Shown: one piece after another, positions 7,865 to 16,256 of the stretch
Position numbering within the stretch: position 1 is the stretch's first letter
How the letters are laid out: each line of letters opens with the position of its first letter
From: Phytopseudomonas dryadis
Lineage (GTDB): Bacteria; Pseudomonadota; Gammaproteobacteria; Pseudomonadales; Pseudomonadaceae
Reading direction: 5' to 3'
Assembly (NCBI RefSeq): GCF_004327355.1
Contig: NZ_QJUM01000038.1
Span: 1 to 54,203, forward strand
DNA length: 54,203 nucleotides
The notes under the pieces: generated by a model
What the model saw: only the letters and a program-made list of their open reading frames with translations
Told to the model about the DNA's origin: nothing
Database searches by the model: none
Position numbers and translations under genes: made by a program

Positions 7865-9676
7865 TCAGCCTTCGATCTCGATCAACACCTCGCCCGGATT
7901 GACCCGGTCGCCCTTGGCCACGTGCACCGTCTTCACGGTACCGGCGATGGGCGCCTGCACTTCGCTCTCCATCTTCATCGCCTCGGTGATCAGTACCGCC
8001 TGACCGGCCTTGACCGTATCGCCTTCCTTGACCAGGACGTCGACGATGTTGCCCGGCATGCTGGTGCTGACGTCCCCCGGCGCGCTGGCGCTCTTGCGCT
8101 TGCTGCCGCCACCGGCGACGTAGTCGTTGAGCGCCTCGAACACCACCTCTTCCGGCATGCCGTCGATGGACAGGTAGAAGTGGCGCTTGCCGTCACCCTT
8201 GACGCCCACGCCGGTGATATCCACCCGATAGCTTTCGCCGTGCACATCGATGACGAACTCGGTGGGCACGCCTTCGCCGCCGGCCGCCGAGGCCGCACCG
8301 GCTTCGGGAATGGGCAGCAACACCTCCGGAACCAGGCTGCCGGCTTCGCGCTCCTCGAGGAACTTGCGCCCGATATCCGGGAACATGGCGTAGGTCAGCA
8401 CGTCCTCCTCGGACTTGGCCAGGGCGCCGATCTCGCCGCGCAGCTTGTCCATTTCCGGCTTGAGCAGGTCGGCCGGGCGCACGTCGATCACCTCCTCGTT
8501 ACCGATGGCCTGCTTGCGCAGCTTGTCGCTGACCTTGCCCGGCGCCTGGCCGTAGCCGCCCTGCAGGTACAGCTTCACCTCGTTGGTGATGGTCTTGTAG
8601 CGCTCGCCGGCGAGCACGTTGAAGAACGCCTGGGTGCCGACGATCTGCGAGGTCGGCGTCACCAGCGGCGGGAAACCGAGGTCTTCGCGCACCCGTGGAA
8701 TCTCCGCCAGCACTTCGTTCATGCGGTTCAGGGCGCCCTGTTCCTTGAGCTGGTTGGCCAGGTTGGAAATCATCCCGCCCGGCACCTGGTTGACCTGCAC
8801 CCGGGTGTCGACGGCGGTGAATTCGCTTTCGAACTGGTGGTACTTCTTGCGCACGGCGTGGAAGTACATGCCGATCTCCTGGATCAGCGCCAGGTCCAGG
8901 CCGGTGTCGTATTCGCTGCCCTTGAGCGCGGCGACCATCGACTCGGTACCCGGGTGGCTGGTGCCCCAGGCGAAGCTGGAGATGGCCGTGTCGATATGGT
9001 CGGCGCCGGCCTCGATGGCCTTGAGCTGGCACATCGAGCCCAGGCCCGCGGTATCGTGGCTGTGAATGAACACCGGCAGGTCGATCTCGGCCTTCAGCGC
9101 CTTGACCAGGTCGGCGGTGGCGTAGGGCGTGAGCAGGCCGGCCATGTCCTTGATGGCGATGGAGTCGATACCCATGGCCTGCATGGCCTTGCCCTGGGCG
9201 ACGAAGGCGTCGACCGTGTGCACCGGGCTGGTGGTGTAGCTGATGGTGCCCTGGGCGTGCTTGCCGGCCTTCTTCACCGCCTCGATGGACACCTGCAGGT
9301 TACGCACGTCGTTCATCGCATCGAAGATGCGGAACACGTCGATGCCGTTGTCCGCCGCCTTGGCCACGAAGGCGCGCACCACGTCGTCGCTGTAGTGGCG
9401 ATAGCCGAGCAGGTTCTGCCCGCGCAGGAGCATCTGCAGGCGGGTGTTGGGCAGCGCCGCACGCAGCTCGCGCAGACGCTCCCACGGGTCTTCCTTGAGA
9501 AAGCGCACGCAGGCGTCGAAGGTGGCGCCGCCCCACACTTCCAGCGACCAGTAGCCGACCCGGTCGAGCTTTTCGCAGATCGGCAACATGTCTTCGGTGC
9601 GCATGCGCGTGGCCAGCAGCGACTGATGGGCGTCGCGCAGGATGGTGTCGGTGACGGTGATTTTGCGGTGGCTCAT
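7865..9676 (-). CDS. pycB: Pyruvate carboxylase subunit B (carboxyltransferase plus biotin carrier)
   Basis: A 603-residue protein. The N-terminal carboxyltransferase TIM barrel (about residues 5-270) contains TDTILRDAHQSLLATRMRT and the metal-ligand region FIHSHDTAGLG. A PYC/OADA central domain follows, and a C-terminal biotinyl domain carries EAMKMES with the biotin-accepting Lys568. With PycA it carboxylates pyruvate to oxaloacetate. It is often annotated as oadA, but no membrane beta or gamma decarboxylase subunits lie nearby, and the pycA-pycR neighbourhood matches the two-subunit pyruvate carboxylase of Pseudomonas (PA5435-PA5437, from memory). It is read after pycA with about 100 bp between them, containing a family A repeat. 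Confidence 0.92.
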   Translation of the reverse strand: MSHRKITVTDTILRDAHQSLLATRMRTEDMLPICEKLDRVGYWSLEVWGGATFDACVRFLKEDPWERLRELRAALPNTRLQMLLRGQNLLGYRHYSDDVVRAFVAKAADNGIDVFRIFDAMNDVRNLQVSIEAVKKAGKHAQGTISYTTSPVHTVDAFVAQGKAMQAMGIDSIAIKDMAGLLTPYATADLVKALKAEIDLPVFIHSHDTAGLGSMCQLKAIEAGADHIDTAISSFAWGTSHPGTESMVAALKGSEYDTGLDLALIQEIGMYFHAVRKKYHQFESEFTAVDTRVQVNQVPGGMISNLANQLKEQGALNRMNEVLAEIPRVREDLGFPPLVTPTSQIVGTQAFFNVLAGERYKTITNEVKLYLQGGYGQAPGKVSDKLRKQAIGNEEVIDVRPADLLKPEMDKLRGEIGALAKSEEDVLTYAMFPDIGRKFLEEREAGSLVPEVLLPIPEAGAASAAGGEGVPTEFVIDVHGESYRVDITGVGVKGDGKRHFYLSIDGMPEEVVFEALNDYVAGGGSKRKSASAPGDVSTSMPGNIVDVLVKEGDTVKAGQAVLITEAMKMESEVQAPIAGTVKTVHVAKGDRVNPGEVLIEIEG

Positions 9677-9690
9677 GGGTCGTGCTCCTC

Positions 9691-9768
9691 GCTGGAGGCT
9701 TGAGGCTGAAGGCTGGACGAACGGCAGATCCCGTTCAGCCTCAGGCTTTCCAGCCTTCAGCGTCTTTT
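9691..9768. repeat. Family A repeat between pycA and pycB
   Basis: A diverged copy beginning GCTGGAGGCTTGAGGCTGAA and ending near TTTCCAGCCTTCAGCG. It lies inside the pycA-pycB transcript, so its hairpin may affect the ratio of the two subunits. Confidence 0.65.
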
Positions 9769-9773
9769 AGTTG

Positions 9774-11189
9774 TCAGAGGCCGGCATGGGCGGCGATGGC
9801 GGCGGCGATGGCCAGGGCCAGTTCGCCCGGCTTGCGTTTGATCGAGTAGTTCAGCAGCTCGGGATGGTTATCGACGAAGCTGGTGTTGAAGCGCCCGCTG
9901 CGGAATTCGTCATTGGCGAGAATCTGCTGGTAGTAGGTGGCGGTGGTCTTCACCCCCTGCACGCGCATGTCGTCCAGGGCGCGGGAACCGCGGGCCAGGG
10001 CCTCTTCCCAGGTCAGCGCCCAGACGATCAGCTTCAGGCACATGGAGTCGTAGTACGGCGGAATGGTGTAGCCGGTGTAGATCGCCGTATCGGTGCGCAC
10101 ACCGGGGCCGCCGGGCGCGTAGTAGCGGGTGATCTTGCCGAACGACGGCAGGAAGTTGTTGCGCGGGTCCTCGGCGTTGATGCGGAACTGCAGGGCGAAG
10201 CCGCGGTACTGGATGTCTTCCTGCTTGACCGACAGCGGCAGACCGGAGGCGATACGGATCTGCTCGCGGACGATGTCGATGCCGGTGATTTCCTCGGTGA
10301 TGGTGTGCTCCACCTGCACCCGGGTGTTCATCTCCATGAAGTACACCTCGCCCTCGGCGAGCAGGAACTCCACGGTACCGGCATTCTCGTAGCCCACCGC
10401 CTGGGCGGCGCGCACGGCGAGGTCGCCGATATAGGCGCGCTGCTCGGGCGTCAGTTGCGGGCTGGGGGCGATCTCGATGAGCTTCTGGTTACGCCGCTGG
10501 ATCGAGCAGTCGCGCTCGTACAGGTGCACGGTATTGCCGTGGCTGTCGGCGAGGATCTGCGCCTCGATGTGCTTGGGGTTGACGATGCACTTCTCGAGGA
10601 ACACCTCGGCCGAACCGAAGGCCTTGGTCGCCTCGGAAATCACCCGCGGGAAAGCCTGCTCCAGTTCCTCACGGCTGTTGCAGCGCCGGATGCCGCGGCC
10701 ACCGCCACCGGACGTGGCCTTGAGCATCACCGGATAACCGATACGGTCGCCTTCGCGCAGCGCCTCCTCGATACCCGCAACATTTCCCTCGGTGCCCGGC
10801 GTTACCGGCACGCCGGCCTTGATCATGCTGCGCCGCGCTTCGGTCTTGTCGCCCATGCGGCGGATCACCTCGGCACTCGGGCCGATGAACCTGATCCCGC
10901 GGGTGGCGCAGATTTCCGCCAGCTCGGCGTTCTCGGAGAGAAAGCCGTAGCCGGGATGCAGCGCGTCGCAACCGGTTTCCACGGCCAGATTCACCAGCTT
11001 GCGCGGGTTGAGGTAGCCGGCCAGGGGATCGTCGCCGATGCCGTAGGCCTCGTCGGCGCGCTTGACGTGCAGGGCATGGCGATCGGCGTCCGAGTAGATG
11101 GCCACCGAACGGATGCCCATCTCGGCGCAGGCCCGCACGATGCGCACGGCGATCTCGCCGCGGTTGGCTATCAGGATTTTCTTGATCAC
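9774..11189 (-). CDS. pycA: Pyruvate carboxylase subunit A (biotin carboxylase)
   Basis: A 471-residue biotin carboxylase: N-terminal pre-ATP-grasp domain (MIKKILIANRGEIAVRIVRA), ATP-grasp domain with the glycine-rich loop KATSGGGGRGIR (near residue 160), and a C-terminal lobe with EMNTRVQVEHTITEEITG. It carboxylates biotin on PycB using ATP and bicarbonate. It is close in sequence to AccC of acetyl-CoA carboxylase, but its position beside pycB and divergent from pycR supports the pyruvate carboxylase role. The stop codon lies 98 bp before the pycB start. Confidence 0.92.
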   Translation of the reverse strand: MIKKILIANRGEIAVRIVRACAEMGIRSVAIYSDADRHALHVKRADEAYGIGDDPLAGYLNPRKLVNLAVETGCDALHPGYGFLSENAELAEICATRGIRFIGPSAEVIRRMGDKTEARRSMIKAGVPVTPGTEGNVAGIEEALREGDRIGYPVMLKATSGGGGRGIRRCNSREELEQAFPRVISEATKAFGSAEVFLEKCIVNPKHIEAQILADSHGNTVHLYERDCSIQRRNQKLIEIAPSPQLTPEQRAYIGDLAVRAAQAVGYENAGTVEFLLAEGEVYFMEMNTRVQVEHTITEEITGIDIVREQIRIASGLPLSVKQEDIQYRGFALQFRINAEDPRNNFLPSFGKITRYYAPGGPGVRTDTAIYTGYTIPPYYDSMCLKLIVWALTWEEALARGSRALDDMRVQGVKTTATYYQQILANDEFRSGRFNTSFVDNHPELLNYSIKRKPGELALAIAAAIAAHAGL

Positions 11190-11282
11190 GAACCAGCATC
11201 CTCGATCACGTGAACAGGCGACCCGATGCGGGTCGGCGTATGGCCGCGATGGCCTTGCGCTTCACCCTACGCCCGCTGATGG

Positions 11283-11308
11283 ATTAACCAAAATCAATAA
11301 TTATTGGG
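11283..11308. promoter_or_regulatory. AT-rich site in the pycA-pycR divergent promoter
   Basis: The 198-bp divergent spacer has an AT-rich core with AATAATTATT (11297-11306), flanked by AACC and GGGT, in the place expected for a LysR-type binding site. This is the likely PycR target, by inference. Confidence 0.4.
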
Positions 11309-11387
11309 TCAGGCATTAGCAAAACCTTATACTTGCCCGAAAGCCATCGCCAAAGGAGTGAAGAAAATCCGCAAGTCATTGCTGCGT

Positions 11388-12317
11388 ATGACATTCCGTC
11401 AGCTCCAGGTATTCCGCTCGGTGTGCGACAACCGCTCGTACAGCCGCGCCGCCGAGGAAATGTCCCTGACCCAGCCGGCGGTCAGCCTGCAGATTCGCCA
11501 GCTCGAGGAGCTGCTCGGCCAGCCGCTGTTCGACTACGTGGGCAAGAAGCTGTACCTGACCGAGGCGGCCGAAGCGCTGCAGCGCGCCAGCGCCGACATC
11601 TTCGGCCGCCTGGAGAGCCTGGACATGCAGCTGGCGGATCTGCAGGGTTCGCTGCAGGGCCAGTTGAGCCTGGCGATCGAGTCCAGCGCCAAGTATTTCA
11701 TGCCCCACCTGTTCGCCGCCTTTCGCCGCGAACACCCGGAAGTCAGCCTGCAACTGACGGTGGTCAACCACGCCCAGGCGGTCAGGCGCCTGAGCGCCAA
11801 CCGCGACGACCTGTTGATCATGTCCCAGGTGCCGGCGGACATGGCCCTGGAATTCCTGCCCTTTCTCAACAACCCGATCATCGCCGTGGCGCCGCCGGAA
11901 CATCCACTGTGCGCGCGAACCACGCTGCACCTGCAGGACCTGAGCGCCTGGCCGCTGCTGGTGCGCGAGCCCGGCTCCGGCACGCGCCGGGCCTGCGAGG
12001 AGTATTGCCACCAGAAACGCGCGCATTTCGCCCAGACCCAGGAAGTCGGCTCCATGGAAGGGCAGCGCGAGGGGGTGATCGCCGGCCTGGGCCTGGCGCT
12101 GCTGCCGCGCCATGCGGTACGTCGCGAACTGCAGATGGGCGTGCTGCGCGAGCTGCCGGTGGTCGAGCTGCCGCTGCTGCGCAGCTGGTGCGTGGTGCAT
12201 CCGCGGAGCAAGTACCTGTCGCCGGTGGCGCAGGCGTTCTTCGCCTTCGTGCGCAACCAGCGCGCGCAGATCGGCGCCCTCGCCGAGCATTTCAGCGGCG
12301 CGACGAATCCGCCCTGA
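11388..12317 (+). CDS. pycR: LysR-type regulator of pyruvate carboxylase
   Basis: A LysR-family protein of 309 residues from the ATG at 11388: winged HTH in residues 1-60 (MTFRQLQVFRSVCDNRSYSR, then AAEEMSLTQPAVSLQIRQLE) and an effector domain to the end. It lies divergent to pycA, as PycR does in Pseudomonas. The start is uncertain. No ribosome-binding site precedes 11388, whereas AGGAG at 11354-11358 sits 8 bases before an in-frame ATC at 11367 that would add RKSLLR-type residues. A GTG at 11358 overlaps that AGGAG. Expected role: control of pycAB in response to a central-carbon metabolite. Confidence 0.85.
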   Translation: MTFRQLQVFRSVCDNRSYSRAAEEMSLTQPAVSLQIRQLEELLGQPLFDYVGKKLYLTEAAEALQRASADIFGRLESLDMQLADLQGSLQGQLSLAIESSAKYFMPHLFAAFRREHPEVSLQLTVVNHAQAVRRLSANRDDLLIMSQVPADMALEFLPFLNNPIIAVAPPEHPLCARTTLHLQDLSAWPLLVREPGSGTRRACEEYCHQKRAHFAQTQEVGSMEGQREGVIAGLGLALLPRHAVRRELQMGVLRELPVVELPLLRSWCVVHPRSKYLSPVAQAFFAFVRNQRAQIGALAEHFSGATNPP

Positions 12318-12320
12318 CGG

Positions 12321-12334
12321 TTTCGTATATGATA
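12321..12334 (+). promoter_or_regulatory. Operator-like site ahead of the GntR gene
   Basis: TTTCGTATATGATA matches the palindrome TTTCGTATACGAAA at 12 of 14 positions, with a perfect left half. It ends 32 bp before the GntR start codon. Better copies lie at 24597-24610 and 30820-30833, suggesting autoregulation by the downstream gene. Confidence 0.5.
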
Positions 12335-12366
12335 TCCAAAAACCCTCTTCCATTCGGTGCAACCGC

Positions 12367-13038
12367 GTGCCCCTACCTCGATTCAATGCACCCAATCTGG
12401 GTATCGCGCCCTCCGCCTCGGAGGTCATCACCAAGCACCTGCGCGAGGCCATCGTCGCCGGGCATTTCGCCGAAGACGAGCCGGTGCGTCAGGACGACAT
12501 CGCCAAGCTGTTCAACGTCAGCAAGATCCCCGTGCGCGAGGCCCTCAAGCGCCTGGAGGCCGAGGGGCTGGTGGTGTTCCAGCGCAACAAGGGCGCGGTG
12601 GTCACGCGCATTTCCGAACCCGAGCTGGCGCAGATGTTCGAGGTGCGCATCCTGCTCGAGGACAAGGCGCTGCGCCTGGCCATTCCCAATATGACCGAGG
12701 AAACCTTCGCCCGTGCCGAACGCATCTGCGAGGAGTTCATCGGCGAAGACAACATCGGCCGCTGGGCCGAACTGAACTGGCAACTGCATGCCTGCCTGTA
12801 CGAGCCGGCACAACGGCCGTTCCTGGTGAACCTGATCCGCTCCATCCACGACAAGCTGGAACGCTACCTGCGCCTGCAGATGAGTCTTTCCGAAGGCAAG
12901 GACCGCGCCGATCGCGAACACCGCGAGATCATCGCCGCCTGCCGCGCCCGCGACATAGAACGAGCCGTCACCCTGCTCGACGAACACATCATCGGCGTCT
13001 GCCGCACCCTCTACGAGCACCTGCCGGAACATCGCTGA
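12367..13038 (+). CDS. GntR-family (FCD-type) transcriptional regulator
   Basis: A 223-residue regulator starting from GTG at 12367 (VPLPRFNAPNLG...). The N-terminal winged HTH (about residues 15-80) contains DIAKLFNVSKIPVREALKRL. The C-terminal helical FCD ligand domain contains the expected metal-site Asp/His positions (for example DREHREI late in the protein). FCD regulators typically sense carboxylates, sugar acids or amino-acid derivatives. A palindrome in its own promoter recurs ahead of the ABC transporter operon and the deaminase gene in the hydroxyproline region, so it may regulate that pathway from about 12-18 kb away. This assignment is inference. Confidence 0.85.
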   Translation: MPLPRFNAPNLGIAPSASEVITKHLREAIVAGHFAEDEPVRQDDIAKLFNVSKIPVREALKRLEAEGLVVFQRNKGAVVTRISEPELAQMFEVRILLEDKALRLAIPNMTEETFARAERICEEFIGEDNIGRWAELNWQLHACLYEPAQRPFLVNLIRSIHDKLERYLRLQMSLSEGKDRADREHREIIAACRARDIERAVTLLDEHIIGVCRTLYEHLPEHR

Positions 13039-13360
13039 ACCGCTGGGCGATAGCGGCCGCTCGGGGGGATCGGGGAGCGCTTGTGAGAAGGAATACCGCG
13101 TGCACTTCGCCCCTCTCCCGGAGGGCGAGGGGAGCAAAGCAGGCCCCGCCTGAATCCGGCAGACAAGGGGGCGCGAAAGACTCGATGCCGGCACAAGCCC
13201 CGGAACCACCACGAGTCTGCTCCCTCTCCCTCCGGGAGAGGGCTGGGGAGAGGGGCTCTTCAGGAGTCAGGCCGACCATCCTACGACCTAGCAGCGAGTC
13301 ATGCGCAACGCCTCAGCCTCTCGCTTGTGGCTTGTGGCTTGTGGCTTGTGGCACCTCAGC
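13039..13360. repeat. Intergenic repeats, GGGAGAGGG type and GCTTGTG tandem
   Basis: There is no gene in this gap. At 13109-13136 and 13210-13256 lie CCCTCTCCC/GGGAGAGGG palindromes of a widespread extragenic type. At 13323-13352 the unit GCTTGTG is repeated four times in tandem. That repeat is related to the CAAGCCACAAGC runs at about 36794 and 53933. Confidence 0.65.
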
Positions 13361-14974
13361 CTAGATCCGGTTGGAAGCCTCCAGCGCCTTGAGCAGGCGC
13401 GCATCGTGGCCGTAGATGTCCGGGCGGAACTGCAGTTGCCCGTCACCGCCAACCTGCGCCGTCCAGTAGGCCATGAGGATCGGCACTGGTCGCGGCAGAT
13501 CGGCGCGCAGCGTGCGACCACTTTCCCACTGCCTGGCGATACGCGCGCGCTCGGCGGGTGTGGCTTCGGCGAGTAGCTGATCGACCAGTTCGGTTACCCG
13601 CTCGATGCGCACGCAACCCGAGCTGAACAACCGCGGCAGGTTGTCGAACAGGCGCTGGCTCGGCGTGTCGTGCAGGTACACCGAGAAGGGATTGGGGAAG
13701 CGGATCGCCACCCGGCCCAGCGGGCTGTGCGGCCCGGCATCCTGGCGGATCATCACGCGACCGGGGCGCTCCCAGTCGACGCCGCGCGGGTCGACCGTAT
13801 TGCCGTCGTAGTCGATCACTCGCATATGGTTGGCCGCCAGGTAACCGGCCGCATCGCGGCGCAGTTGCGGCAGCTTGTCCTCGCGCAGGATGGTCGGCGG
13901 AATCGTCCAGGTCGGGTTCAGGGTCAGGTGGGTGATACGCGAACGCAGCAGCGGCGTGGGCCGTGCCGGGCGGCCGACCTGGGTACGCGCCTGCCAGGCC
14001 ACGGCACCGTCGCGCAGGAACATCACCTCGGCGCCGGCGACGTCGATCAGCACGCTGGTCGGCTCGAGCTCACGAGACAGCCAGCGCAGGCGTTCCAGGT
14101 TGATGCGCAGCTGATCCATGCGCTCGCTGGCCGAGCGGTTCAGTTCGGCCAGCGTGCCAGGGCCGACGATGCCATCGGGCTTGAGCAGGTGATTACGCTG
14201 GAAGGCCTTGACCGCCTCGACCAGCGCCGTGGCGTACACCGGGCTGTCCTCGGCGACGAGCGCCGGCGCGCCCTGGGACAGGTCGCCGTGCAGTTGCAGG
14301 CGCTGCTCCAGCAGCGGCACCCGCCCGTCCACCGCGCCAGGACGCAGCAGTGTTCCACCCGGAATCGCCAGCCACTGCGGCAACGCCTGGCGGCGCAGCT
14401 CGGCATAGCGCTGGCGCAACGCGCGATAGGGGCTGAAATCCGGGCGCGCCTGCTCGAAGGCCTGTGCCGGGTCCGTCAGGCCGGCCTGGGCGATGGCCAG
14501 CAACGGCGCCTGGCTCGGTTGTTCGACCATGTCTTCGGGCTGCCAGAGCGGCTCGACGCGGGCCTGATCCAGCCGCCCATGGGCCAGGTCGCGCAATGCC
14601 TGCAGATAAGCCGTGGTGGCCAGCACTTCGACGCACGCCGACAGGCGCGGCGAGGGCCGCTCGACCGCCGCCAACTCACGCAGCGGTTCCAGGTGATAGG
14701 CCCGCGGCTCGAGGCCGTCGTCCGCCAGAGCATCCAGTTGAGCGAACAGCCCCGGCAGGTTCTCCTCGCTCCACACCGGCTGCGAACCACGCAGCAGATA
14801 GAAGGGCTCCAGCCATTCGCGATCCTTGGCAGTAAGGTTCAGGGCGGGCGATACACAGGTCAGGCTGGGTTCGGCGAGCTGCTGTTCGAGGGGGCTGGGC
14901 GGCATGGCATCGGCCAGCGCCAGTGGGGCGATCAGGGCCAACGCCCAGGCAACGGATGAAGTGGGAGAAAACAA
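13361..14974 (-). CDS. Murein L,D-transpeptidase (YcbB/LdtD-like)
   Basis: A 537-residue periplasmic enzyme with an N-terminal signal sequence (cleavage near LALADA), a scaffold domain, a peptidoglycan-binding repeat (VEAVKAFQRNHLLKPDGIVG, about residues 255-280) and a C-terminal YkuD catalytic domain. The catalytic motif SSGCVRIE places the nucleophile at Cys454, preceded by YLHDTPSQRLF. This domain order is that of LdtD/YcbB, which makes 3-3 peptidoglycan crosslinks. It is divergent from another YkuD-type gene at 15128. Members of this group are often constitutive or stress-induced; no operator was identified. Confidence 0.88.
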   Translation of the reverse strand: MFSPTSSVAWALALIAPLALADAMPPSPLEQQLAEPSLTCVSPALNLTAKDREWLEPFYLLRGSQPVWSEENLPGLFAQLDALADDGLEPRAYHLEPLRELAAVERPSPRLSACVEVLATTAYLQALRDLAHGRLDQARVEPLWQPEDMVEQPSQAPLLAIAQAGLTDPAQAFEQARPDFSPYRALRQRYAELRRQALPQWLAIPGGTLLRPGAVDGRVPLLEQRLQLHGDLSQGAPALVAEDSPVYATALVEAVKAFQRNHLLKPDGIVGPGTLAELNRSASERMDQLRINLERLRWLSRELEPTSVLIDVAGAEVMFLRDGAVAWQARTQVGRPARPTPLLRSRITHLTLNPTWTIPPTILREDKLPQLRRDAAGYLAANHMRVIDYDGNTVDPRGVDWERPGRVMIRQDAGPHSPLGRVAIRFPNPFSVYLHDTPSQRLFDNLPRLFSSGCVRIERVTELVDQLLAEATPAERARIARQWESGRTLRADLPRPVPILMAYWTAQVGGDGQLQFRPDIYGHDARLLKALEASNRI

Positions 14975-15127
14975 GACGCCGCTCCAGATTACGACAAAGT
15001 GAATGACAGCCCGTCGGATTCGCCCGCGGGTCGGAAGATTCCGGCTGCTAGAATCACGAGCTTTGTTGTGCCCGCAATTGCCTGGCGTCGGCTCGACATA
15101 TCGATGGCCGAAACTCAGAGACTTGAA

Positions 15128-15841
15128 ATGATGACCACGATTCAGCGGATTTGCTTAGCCTTTCTTTGCCTGGCATTGCCGACTCCACCCCTGATGGCCG
15201 CCACCCTGGCGCCCGATCCCCTGCTGGAAAGCCTGTCCGCCGAGGCACCGGCGTTGCAGCGCAAGGTGCTCAACCATGCCATCGATGCCATGCGTTGCGC
15301 CATCAACAACGGCGCCGTACCGGCACAACGGCTGGCGGTCATCGACTTCTCCAAGCCGTCCAGCGAACGCCGCCTGTGGATCTTCGACCTGACCAGCAAA
15401 CGCCTGCTGCTGCACGACCTGGTCGCCCACGGCCAGCAGTCCGGCGACAACTTCGCCACCCGCTTCTCCAACCGCGAAGGCAGCCACCAGTCCAGCATCG
15501 GCCTGTTCCGCACCCAGGAAAGCTACACCGGCAAGCACGGCTACTCGCTGCGCATGGACGGCCTGGAACCGGGCTTCAATGACCTTGCCCGCCAGCGCGC
15601 CATCGTCATCCATCCCGCCGACTACGTGAACCCGGCCTGGATCAAGACCCAGGGCCGCATCGGCCGCAGCCAGGGCTGCCCGGCCGTACGCCCGGAAGTC
15701 GCCCGTATGGTGGTGGACAGCCTCAAGGGCGGGCAATTCATGTTTTCGTACTACCCGGACAAGCGCTGGCTGCAATCGTCGGCGTTCATCAACTGCAAAC
15801 CAGGTCTTGTCGCCGGTATCTTCAGCGCGAAAGAAGGCTGA
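15128..15841 (+). CDS. Secreted YkuD_2-type murein L,D-transpeptidase domain protein
   Basis: A 237-residue protein from ATG 15128 (a second ATG follows at 15131; further in-frame starts lie at 14999 and 15104). The chosen start opens a standard signal peptide ending near PPLMAA. The mature part matches the YkuD_2 family, with GLFRTQESYTGKHGYSLRMD, VIHPADYVN and GRSQGCPAVRP; the nucleophile would be Cys184. Family members are murein L,D-transpeptidase-like, but their reaction is less well known than LdtD. It is divergent from the LdtD-like gene, with about 150 bp between the start codons. Confidence 0.82.
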   Translation: MMTTIQRICLAFLCLALPTPPLMAATLAPDPLLESLSAEAPALQRKVLNHAIDAMRCAINNGAVPAQRLAVIDFSKPSSERRLWIFDLTSKRLLLHDLVAHGQQSGDNFATRFSNREGSHQSSIGLFRTQESYTGKHGYSLRMDGLEPGFNDLARQRAIVIHPADYVNPAWIKTQGRIGRSQGCPAVRPEVARMVVDSLKGGQFMFSYYPDKRWLQSSAFINCKPGLVAGIFSAKEG

Positions 15842-15880
15842 GACGGCGCACAGGCGCAAGCGGACGGCCGATAGGAGCGC

Positions 15881-16026
15881 TAACAGGCCGTTGAAAAATG
15901 TTGGCGAGGCAGCCAGCGCAAGGCAAAAACAGGCGAAAAAGCGGAGTTTACGTGTTGTAAATGAGCATTTTGAGCCTGTTTTTAACGCCGCGATGGCAAC
16001 GCAGGTAGTTTTTCAACAGCCTGCTA
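15881..16026. repeat. MITE-like element with 18-bp terminal inverted repeats
   Basis: The ends TAACAGGCCGTTGAAAAA (15881-15898) and TTTTTCAACAGCCTGCTA (16009-16026) pair at 16 of 18 positions. The 110-bp interior also has internal complementarity (AAAAACAGGC near 15926 with GCCTGTTTTT near 15974). There is no coding capacity. It resembles a short non-autonomous element. Confidence 0.65.
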
Positions 16027-16110
16027 AAGGCTGGAGGCTGAACGACAAGCAGACCGCATAGGCTCTTTCGTCCAGCTTTCCAGCCTCAAGCGCTTTTGAT
16101 CGAAGGCCGC
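16026..16110. repeat. Dispersed repeat family A, copy 3
   Basis: A copy with AAGGCTGGAGGCTGAACG, then CTTTCCAGCCTCAAGCGC, then TTTTGATCGAAGGCCG, directly abutting the MITE-like element. From 16111 to 16256 nothing more than the leader of the epimerase operon was seen. Confidence 0.7.
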
Positions 16111-16256
16111 TATCGCTCTGTTACGGCCGCTTATGGAATCCCCCTGCCTTAAAGGCTATGCTGATTTCGTCATCCGGCTCATGCAAATCCCTCAAGCCCG
16201 ATAGACCCGGCCACGGCACTCTGTAACCATCCCAATGGCCTACAGGCGCAGCTCCC

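Noticed and set aside
7865..9676. Oxaloacetate decarboxylase alpha subunit (oadA) as the name
   Set aside because: No sodium-pump beta or gamma subunits are nearby; pycA and pycR neighbours indicate pyruvate carboxylase.
9774..11189. accC of acetyl-CoA carboxylase
   Set aside because: No accB partner; the gene adjoins pycB and a divergent LysR gene as in the pyc locus.
13321..13354. GCTTGTG repeats as a CRISPR array
   Set aside because: Units are only 7 bp in direct contact with no spacers, and no cas genes are present.
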